A DNA stretch of 64,000 nucleotides from Deroplatys truncata (taxonomy: Eukaryota; Arthropoda; Insecta; Mantodea; Mantidae). Position numbers and translations under genes: made by a program. Below, piece after piece: positions 62,401 through 64,000 of the stretch. Within the stretch, counting starts at the first letter, position 1. Each line of letters begins with the position of its first letter. The stretch spans positions 60,836,001 through 60,900,000 of the forward strand of contig CM060989.1 of NCBI GenBank assembly GCA_030765065.1, read 5' to 3'. The notes under the pieces are model-generated. The model did no database searches, was not told the origin of the DNA, and saw only the letters and a program-made list of their open reading frames with translations.

Positions 62401-63689
62401 AATATTCCCTCCATTTCTAAAGAAAAGCGCACTACTCTGACGTCATTTGTTTGTCTCTTATAATTGATAAACAACTCACCCCCTCGCTCATTGTTACCCG
62501 CTCCTATTGTCAGTTTCAGTGAGGCTGTGTAAACTTATTTCCTAGCAATGCTTATAATTAACAAACATCTCAAATCATTGCCATACAATAATGTTAATTT
62601 ACACTACAATCACTCTGGCATTCACAGTGTTGTGATATAAAATACTGCCTCAAATTTCATCCGATGATGTCAGTATCTTCGCACAGATGGACAACACTTA
62701 TAACAAGGTTAGTACTCATTACATATACGTTACTAACACTTGTGAGTAAGTAACGCAGGAGTTATGGAAACCCGCAGTGTAGTAGGCTGTATGCAGAGCA
62801 CGCATTCACACGATCCACGGCCTTGGCATAAAACAAAGGCACTGTATAAGATAACAGGTAGTGTGGTTATCTCAGTTTCAAGTTTTTATTGGGTTTATAC
62901 CTTCTTCCTCAGTACCGTTCAAATGGCAATGGGCAGAGAAAGTGTTGTGACTATTAAATATCAGATTGTTTTTATTTTTGTTCATATTTTGCATAAATGT
63001 ATAGCTTTCTCTCTCTCTTTAACAGATATTCCAAGACTCGGGTAGCAAGGCTCATTGGGGAGCAGGACTTTGAACTTCCAAGACATGTTCTGGATGTGGT
63101 CTACAGTCAGACATTATTTTGGCTTGGCAGTTTCTATGCTCCAATGCTGCCCCTTGTAGCTACGATAGTGTGCTGTTTTCTCTTCCATGTCAAGAAGTTT
63201 GCCTGTCTTGTTAACTGCCGACCATCATCAACCATATATCGAGCCTCTCGCTCCAAGTCTCTCTTCATGGTGGTGCTGCTGGTGTCATTCACAGTAGCAG
63301 CGGTGCCAGTGGCTTACTCCATTGCAGAGATCCCTCCATCCATGGCCTGTGGACCATTCCGGGGTACCAGCTCAGCATGGACAGTGGTAGTGAGCTCGTT
63401 TGAGCAGTTACCAGGGTGGATCAAATCAGTATTATTTTTCTTTGGGACTGCTGGATTTGCAGTACCAGCTTTCATTGTGCTTATACTTTGCCTGTACTAT
63501 TATTATGCGGTGTCAGCAGCTAATAAGCAGATGGTTGCTGTATTGAAAAATCAGTTGGTCCTGGAGGGACATGACAAGCAGTTTCTCCTTAACCGACTAA
63601 GTGCTTTTATTAAACAACAACAAGAGCACCAGAAGGCAGCACGACAAGTCGAGACTACAAACACCACTGACATTTCCAATGCTAGCTAG
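27080..63689 (+). CDS. Transmembrane channel-like (TMC) protein, complete, six coding exons
   Basis: Exons 27080-27239, 37941-38078, 47982-48082, 52271-53070, 57898-58299 and 63026-63689 sum to 2265 bases: 754 residues plus a stop, with agreeing phases at all five junctions. TMC proteins are multi-pass membrane proteins; TMC1/2 form mechanotransduction channels, while the roles of the TMC5/7-type group are less clear. The cytoplasmic N-terminus (about 185 residues) is basic and Ser/Thr-rich. Membrane segments are near 186-218, 280-301 and 379-399, then about three in exon 6 and three or four in exon 7. Sequons NDT and NYS lie in the loop after the first. The TMC signature CWESYVGQQVYKLVILDF is near residue 498. 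Length and layout fit a TMC7-like member rather than the very long Drosophila Tmc (inference). No poly(A) signal is seen before the window ends. Confidence 0.92.
27240..29610. other. TMC intron 1, first part: nothing firm
   Basis: AT-rich with poly(T/A) runs (for example 28383-28398). Short ORFs on either strand have no protein character. Confidence 0.5.
29615..30207 (+). pseudogene. LINE ORF2 RNase H domain fragment
   Basis: Reads ILIYTDGSK (about 29630), SAELHAIYRAI (about 29740), ILSDSLSTLQS, then after a frameshift near 29840 LRELYNYYHPIVKRIQDALH, CAWIPGHVGLPGNELD, and after a second shift at 30148 SCHVSRREEEILARLGR. TDGSK, AEL and SDS carry the RNase H acidic residues; the last acidic position is weakened (GNELDLTAKA). 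Typical of the C-terminal RNase H of Jockey/I/R1-type LINEs. Both ends are truncated, and a dominant-repeat fragment abuts the 3' side. Confidence 0.85.
30208..31535 (-). repeat. Dominant repeat, diverged copies
   Basis: Minus-orientation fragments (30208-30480, then 30690-31535 from CTACTGCTTACCTTGTAAGT to a GAACAGCAGATTTTTTT-type end) with the microsatellite reduced to a short TGTATATTG.. tract near 30820. Confidence 0.7.
31540..32410. other. TMC intron 1: nothing recognised
   Basis: Unique-looking AT-rich sequence without supported features. Confidence 0.4.
32422..32712 (+). repeat. SINE family S, copy 5, with TSD
   Basis: TGGAAGTATTC at 32411-32421 and 32713-32723 flanks a head TCCTCTGTGCTGTAGTAGTT..CTCAAGTTCAAACCCGGCAG, the standard body, and the tail AAATAAAACTCAATT. 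The 93- and 112-codon ORFs across it are repeat artefacts. Confidence 0.88.
33172..33255 (-). repeat. tRNA-like SINE head
   Basis: On the minus strand, CCGAGCAGGATGGCTAGGAT..GGTCCCAGGTTCAAATCCCTC contains A- and B-box-like elements. Related to the head of the TATCC-tailed SINE at 21927 but with a full-length mid part. I see no clear body. Confidence 0.5.
33260..35550. other. TMC intron 1: nothing recognised
   Basis: AT-rich. A short (GGTTAA)n run is at 35146-35164. Short ORFs (for example 34795-35148) lack protein character. Confidence 0.45.
35560..36890. repeat. Dominant repeat, inverted mosaic with GA microsatellite
   Basis: A plus-orientation piece (35575-35960) is followed by a minus-orientation unit (35963-36790) and a short plus piece to 36885 ending GGTAGTAGAGAATGTAAAAA. 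In the minus unit the microsatellite slot is filled by (GA)n at 36105-36150 instead of CA. Confidence 0.7.
37493..37723. repeat. tRNA-like palindrome (two SINE-head-like copies facing each other)
   Basis: The right half reads CCATGGTAGCTTAGTGGTTA..GGTTCAAATCCCGGCTATGGCA, a tRNA-like sequence with A box, B box and near-pairing ends. The left half is its inverted copy with about 10% differences. The inversion extends into the flanks (TTGGAAAGGTAGAATT..ATGACT on both outer sides). The spacer is about 16 bases (37601-37616). Each arm is about 108 bp. Confidence 0.8.
37941..38078 (+). CDS. TMC exon 2
   Basis: Acceptor TGTGTTTCAG, donor TCTCAG|GTAACA. With the G of exon 1 it reads A, then TSKRVRGEVKPTLRRRTSTR, SRYASTARRASTAHDV and HVAMLPDLS, ending with one leftover G. 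Strongly basic and Ser/Thr-rich: cytoplasmic N-terminus with possible RRXS/T phosphorylation sites. Only this one of the three frames is open. Confidence 0.85.
38390..39657 (-). mobile_element. Mariner transposon, nearly full length (about 1.27 kb)
   Basis: Ends CGAGAGCTGTCCCAGAAGTA and, inverted, CAAGGGCAGTCCCAGAAGTA. TA precedes the left end; the right-hand TA is not preserved. Confidence 0.85.
38450..39561 (-). pseudogene. Mariner transposase pseudogene, catalytic triad retained
   Basis: Minus strand order: an N-terminal region (from 39561, MKFDDATLFSNCLGA); a one-base frameshift near 39340, after which it reads VKYWVAEFKRG; the helix-turn-helix DCRLKVRESADIIGISKNAV (about 39180-39240); then an in-frame TGA just before TMDETWVHHFTPEM (first D). 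An in-frame TAG stands in VSVFY*DAYG (where Trp is usual). After it come HQDNAPVHTS (second D) and LAPSDYFLFPKLK (third D), 34 residues apart, and the end at GDYVEK. All three aspartates survive. At least one frameshift and two stops make it inactive. Confidence 0.85.
40086..40485. mobile_element. PIF/Harbinger-like MITE (400 bp) with TTA TSD
   Basis: TTA at 40083-40085 and 40486-40488 flanks inverted ends AGGCTGGTTCACAACC / GGTTGTGAACCAGCCT. Inverted similarity continues inward (ATGGTAACCAGAAC on both sides). Non-coding. A 3-bp TTA target and this style of end fit Tourist/Harbinger elements. Confidence 0.85.
41219..41288 (+). CDS. Possible alternative or poison exon within TMC
   Basis: Acceptor GTTCTTACAG. 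In the phase left by exon 2 it reads EEKLYDIGEELEQRLHRNCM, which looks like real coding, and it can end at GTATGG (41280) or GTAAAT (41289). Either donor leaves phase 0, and continuing into 47982 then meets a stop within about 14 codons. Exon 2 joins 47982 perfectly without it. It is therefore a cassette exon that truncates the protein, an exon with a donor I cannot see, or chance. Confidence 0.3.
41665..41700. repeat. (TTTC)n tract followed by a C run
   Basis: TTTC/CTTT tetramers between 41665 and 41689 and a C8 run near 41700; intronic. Confidence 0.8.
42010..43600 (+). repeat. Dominant repeat: flanking inverted pieces around one near-complete unit
   Basis: The full unit 42213-43108 (about 895 bp) runs from AAAAAATCTGATGTGTTACA to CGTAGTAGAGAAAGTAAA with (CA)n at 42917-42974. 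It closely matches 10598-11487 and 54508-55372. Older minus-orientation pieces flank it at 42020-42200 and 43110-43600. Confidence 0.85.
44045..44460. repeat. Imperfect tandem repeat, unit about 50 bp, with CCTAA-like cores
   Basis: Repeats of AACCTAAGCTTATATAAAAA ..CCTCCCGTGAATCAGAAA at about 44049, 44100, 44323 and 44379, with an inserted duplicated segment (GTGCTTTGATGTAACCACTGG) at 44180-44270. CCTAACC cores recur. Non-coding. Confidence 0.65.
44480..46500. other. TMC intron 2: little recognised
   Basis: A short direct duplication of about 58 bp (GCATCTTACTGGCTTT.. at 44490-44590) is seen. Otherwise there is nothing I can support. Confidence 0.45.
46520..47255 (-). pseudogene. LINE ORF2 C-terminal fragment
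   Basis: Minus strand reads, with frameshifts, MKLHKLSYVELGVKKQ (about 47220), RELKERDFWKEVKQRIKDIE, SLRIYREIKCGVERPMWIKA (about 46850), RAAWARTEVVKLKGICGG and a terminal zinc-finger-like CPMCRRQVNYWHVILEC (about 46740). The CX2C..HX4C end is typical of some CR1/I-type LINE ORF2 proteins. Numerous stops. The clade is uncertain. Confidence 0.6.
47982..48082 (+). CDS. TMC exon 3 with tandem NAGNAG acceptor
   Basis: Reads ENLSNEERTWEEIMQIKAMP, VGMTQKKELKAKLQ, and ends at CTGCAG|GTAATC in phase 0. The acceptor is TTCCAGCAG: splicing after the first AG (exon from 47979) adds one Ala codon, and after the second (from 47982) gives Glu directly. Both keep frame with exon 2. The EERTWEEI..KAMP motif is characteristic of the segment just before the TMC core. 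Confidence 0.85.
48083..49245. other. TMC intron 3, first part: nothing recognised
   Basis: A 94-codon minus-strand ORF (49190-48906) has no recognised motif. No repeats assigned. Confidence 0.45.
49248..50554 (+). mobile_element. Mariner transposon, full length (1307 bp) with TA TSD
   Basis: Ends CGAGGGTTGGAACTTAAATA and its inverse (ending TTTAAGTTCCAACCCTCG) are flanked by TA at 49246-49247 and 50555-50556. The terminal repeats are nearly perfect over about 30 bp. Confidence 0.95.
49450..50482 (+). pseudogene. Mariner (SETMAR-like) transposase, frameshifted, third Asp lost
   Basis: A 186-codon N-terminal ORF (49450-50010) holds the helix-turn-helix regions (CHHSLQEACGESALPYRTVA; RQTIHELTKETGLAHMTMLH) and the first aspartate in ITLDETWAKSY. 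A frameshift near 50005 leads to KVMVILVYGCDGVILTHYIS, then another break, and the C-terminal ORF (50123-50482) has the second aspartate in IFHDNARAHT. In the third motif, PYSPDLSPCHFDLIPK, the catalytic aspartate position is His. The protein is broken and would be catalytically dead even if joined. Confidence 0.9.
50557..51843. other. TMC intron 3: nothing recognised
   Basis: AT-rich, no supported features. Confidence 0.45.
51856..52124 (+). repeat. SINE family S, copy 6, with TSD, 5' truncated
   Basis: CTCAATAGTTAA (51844-51855) and CTCAATAATTAA (52125-52136) flank an element that starts inside the tRNA-like head (B box GGGTTCAAACCTGGCGG), has the family body, and ends in (TTTAA)n. It sits about 135 bp before TMC exon 4. 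Confidence 0.88.
52271..53070 (+). CDS. TMC exon 4 (membrane segments 1-3)
   Basis: Acceptor GCAAACAG, donor TTCAG|GTATGT. 266 codons plus two bases, residues about 134-400. A basic amphipathic stretch (KWQRRKVWQRFKIRWK) leads to SLKKIEGNFGTGVVAYF and the first membrane helix (about 186-218). Then come a glycosylatable loop with NDT and NYS, the second helix (LAYILVTVVYLLISLAVIV), a cytoplasmic loop with FGGWDYCIHNEKSA, a charged coiled-coil-like run (EAERLEEERQNRSREE) and the third helix. LKKIEGNFGTGV and FGGWDYCI are strongly conserved TMC segments. Confidence 0.92.
53220..54082 (-). mobile_element. Solo LTR with adjoining degenerate primer-binding site
   Basis: On the minus strand, in order: a TATA box TATAAATAG (53832-53824), AATAAA (about 53536-53531), and after the LTR end a sequence TTGGCTCCACAACGTGGGGC (53240-53221). 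This last is close to the tRNA-Lys primer-binding site TGGCGCCCAACGTGGGGC used by some LTR elements. Much of it aligns with 61740-62525. No gag-pol coding is present. Confidence 0.6.
54085..54505. other. TMC intron 4: nothing recognised
   Basis: AT-rich with no supported feature. Confidence 0.4.
54508..56319 (+). repeat. Dominant repeat, direct tandem dimer
   Basis: Unit 1 is 54508-55372 (AAAAATCTGATGTGTTACAC to GTAGTAGAGAAAGTAAA, short (CA)n at 55206-55238). Unit 2 follows immediately with the same AAAATCTGATGTGTTACAC start and ends at 56319. Unit 2 is rearranged near its 5' end and has only a few CA repeats (56176-56187). Confidence 0.85.
56316..56685 (+). pseudogene. LINE ORF2 3' end with TTTGAA-type tail
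   Basis: Reads YYNGIQLFNKLPTYLKKVKI, FKKDWKK and, after a frameshift, CVYSVEEYPE, matching the common last segment of CR1/Jockey-type ORF2 (G-x-L-x-NKLP..FK..L....YSV-E-Y). It ends with GGTGAATAAAATTTGAATTT and further TTTGAAT units (about 56648-56680), a simple-repeat tail typical of such LINEs. Inserted exactly at the end of the preceding dominant repeat. Confidence 0.75.
57085..57525 (+). repeat. Dominant repeat, old fragment
   Basis: Diverged plus-orientation fragment: AAAAATTCAAACCAATAACA, ATTTTCTTGAAAATCTTTGT, CATCTTTGGAAGATGGT, ending GCCTACTAGGTATGCGGTAG. No microsatellite. Confidence 0.65.
57898..58299 (+). CDS. TMC exon 5 (carries the TMC signature)
   Basis: Acceptor TTGTGTAG, donor CCAA|GTAAGT (perfect consensus). 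With the AG left by exon 4 it starts RYSLEHVDKTEEHNLYKLVL. Membrane segments: EFLPSAAIVGLNLMVPIFFS; ITLLRTVLLRMASLAMLLYS; and VILDFATHVMVTFVINWPRS. Between the last two is a Cys-rich loop (CDDRRPGECYCDD) and the signature CWESYVGQQVYKL (about residue 498), which defines the TMC family. Ends in phase 2. Confidence 0.95.
58399..59114 (+). mobile_element. Harbinger-like non-autonomous element with a MADF remnant
   Basis: Inverted ends AGCTCCTTGTACACGATCAA (58401) and, at the right, AGCCCCTTGTACCCGATCAA inverted (59112-59093), with TTA/TAA-like flanks. Inner sequence has further inverted CTTGTCA motifs. At 58607 a short plus-strand reading, MATRPRHVICEVIRLYISWS then a stop and DSVDYHKMKAYEEIIARQIS, resembles the MADF DNA-binding domain that accompanies Harbinger transposases. 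No transposase remains. Confidence 0.65.
59196..59490. repeat. Three (AG)n microsatellite blocks
   Basis: Blocks at 59196-59261, 59321-59350 and 59430-59490, separated by purine-rich AGATTT/GAAAGATTT sequence. Dominant-repeat sequence (CCATCTTCCAAGCCAAACTA) resumes directly at 59491, so the tract lies in the microsatellite slot of that repeat. The ORFs here are repeat artefacts. Confidence 0.85.
59600..60866 (+). mobile_element. Mariner transposon inserted in a dominant repeat
   Basis: The right terminus ends ATTACTTTTTGATCACACCTCG at 60866, followed by TA. The matching left terminus is not visible, so the 5' end is eroded or deleted. Confidence 0.8.
59776..60811 (+). pseudogene. Mariner (SETMAR-like) transposase pseudogene
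   Basis: Begins MDQRICIKFCLKNGIKYNTA (59776), with RITIREVANNVGISFGLCQA (second HTH) and PKLLNFYQKQ. The first-D segment (GDETW) is broken by a stop after RSDET (60234). Continues NGIVHQEFLPYGHMVNKKYY (60350-60415), then frame changes lead to LHHDNAPADISMLVHDFLAK (second D) and LDMAHCDFFLFPRLK (third D), and the end GDKVDVDD with TAA at 60811. Several frameshifts and stops; inactive. Confidence 0.88.
60991..61459. other. TMC intron 5: nothing recognised
   Basis: No supported feature; may include the 5' end of the transposase fragment that follows. Confidence 0.4.
61460..61650 (+). pseudogene. Mariner-like transposase N-terminal fragment (DUF4817-type HTH)
   Basis: The ATG at 61460 gives MPANKFTLEQRIFMYNTYVK, RQVCRQFEQQFPV, and after a frameshift LVNKFRQQDLNTKN. 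This matches the N-terminal helix-turn-helix (DUF4817) of the insect mariner-like group whose C-terminus has PDLTPCDFYLWG, that is, the same group as the fold-back element at 19282. No catalytic part follows. Confidence 0.65.
61740..62525 (-). mobile_element. Second solo LTR of the same family
   Basis: Aligns with 53330-54082: shared TTGTCTTCCGGYYAGCTATT, ACTGAAACTGTT, GCCAACATTAGCGTCTATTTT and CAGTTTCAGT. On the minus strand it has TATAAATT (about 62280-62273) and AATAAA (about 61940), in the same relative order as the first LTR. No primer-binding site is seen on its inner side, so it is a solo LTR or fragment. Confidence 0.6.
62092..62250 (-). repeat. 36-bp minisatellite inside the LTR
   Basis: About 4.4 copies of an ATTCTGTTAAACTGCGCGAC-type 36-mer. 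Because 36 is a multiple of 3, the minus strand gives an ORF (62270-62058, 70 codons) with four repeats of a 12-residue peptide like LHVTQFNRIIHG. A degenerate version is present in the other LTR (53690-53820). Confidence 0.85.
62530..63025. other. TMC intron 5, 3' end
   Basis: No exon found. It ends in a strong (CT)n pyrimidine tract and AACAG acceptor. The 93-codon ORF 62764-63045 runs through the acceptor in a non-TMC frame and is rejected. Confidence 0.5.
63026..63689 (+). CDS. TMC exon 6 (C-terminal, stop codon)
   Basis: Acceptor CTCTCTTTAACAG. With the AA of exon 5 it reads KYSKTRVARLIGEQDFELPR, HVLDVVYSQTLFWLGSFYAP and MLPLVATIVCCFLFHVKKF. Then a helix VVLLVSFTVAAVPVAYSIAE, an extracellular-type loop (SMACGPFRGTSSAWTVV) and the last helices VLFFFGTAGFAVPAFIVLIL / YYYAVSAA. 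A charged cytoplasmic tail of about 60 residues ends TNTTDISNAS with TAG at 63687. The FELPRHVLDVVYSQTL..G segment is a hallmark of the TMC C-terminal half. Confidence 0.95.
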
Positions 63690-64000
63690 AGCCATCAGAA
63701 GCATGCTTAATGCAATCTACACTTTTAGTACCGCATTTTATGCCTTCTTTGCTTAATGTTTTTTATTCTTTTAACTTTGGCCTAGTAGTAAGAACAACAC
63801 CAGAAACCATACAGGGTACGTTTACACTAGATGTTTAAAGCAGGCCTTCCCAACTAATAGTAAAAAGATAAAAAATATGTGTATTTGAAAGGTTGGCACA
63901 TCAATATTGATATTTCTGGCGTTTTCAGCAATATTGTGAAGAACTCTTCAAGTTTTTTGAGTAAAATTTTTTTAATTGTTTGGGATGGGAAAGGAAGTTT
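63690..64000 (+). other. TMC 3' UTR region
   Basis: AT-rich sequence after the stop. I see no AATAAA before the window ends, so the transcript probably ends outside it. Confidence 0.5.

Noticed and set aside
53220..62525. A single full-length LTR retrotransposon between the two LTRs
   Set aside because: The interval contains TMC exon 5 and unrelated repeats, with no gag-pol coding.
62764..63045. 93-codon ORF upstream of the last TMC exon
   Set aside because: It crosses a strong splice acceptor in a frame different from TMC and shows no conserved motif.

Overview
The window looks like a stretch of a large, repeat-rich, AT-rich arthropod genome, most likely a hemimetabolous insect such as a cockroach, termite or similar (inference). 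The grounds are spliced genes with multi-kilobase introns, many DD34D mariner remnants, a hAT element, RTE/BovB and Jockey-type LINE pieces, several tRNA-derived SINE families with target-site duplications (TSDs), and solo LTRs. There are no operons or CRISPR arrays, and no tRNA or rRNA genes that I would call functional.

Two host genes are supported. (1) On the + strand, six exons between 27080 and 63689 join with matching splice phases at every junction into a complete 754-residue transmembrane channel-like (TMC) protein with the family signature CWESYVGQQ. Its introns hold most of the transposons of the right half. (2) On the - strand, two exons (16262-16180 and 8421-8286) join in phase and begin a small aromatic-rich protein I do not recognise. 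A possible third exon lies at the left edge (46-1), and the gene runs out of the window.

Layout: 1-8200 holds repeats, an internally deleted mariner (2118-3009), a fold-back MITE (4424-4702), and a decayed hAT element interrupted by another mariner. 8286-16262 holds the unknown gene, whose intron contains SINEs and a tandem array of the dominant local repeat. 16660-20067 is a nested stack: an RTE LINE holds a Jockey-like ORF1-only retroposon with a clear 9-bp TSD, and next to it is a fold-back mariner. 20180-26345 holds SINEs and diverged copies of the dominant repeat. 27080-63689 is the TMC gene, whose introns contain a LINE RNase H piece, a tRNA-like palindrome, three mariners, two Harbinger-like elements, two solo LTRs, LINE 3' ends and more copies of the dominant repeat.

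The most unusual structure is the dominant repeat itself: a non-coding unit of about 0.65-0.9 kb ending in ACTTTCTCTAC-type inverted motifs. It occurs at about a dozen loci in both orientations and as tandem dimers, and it carries a CA/TG (sometimes GA) microsatellite at a fixed internal position. It accounts for nearly every long dinucleotide repeat in the window. I cannot assign it to a known transposon class.
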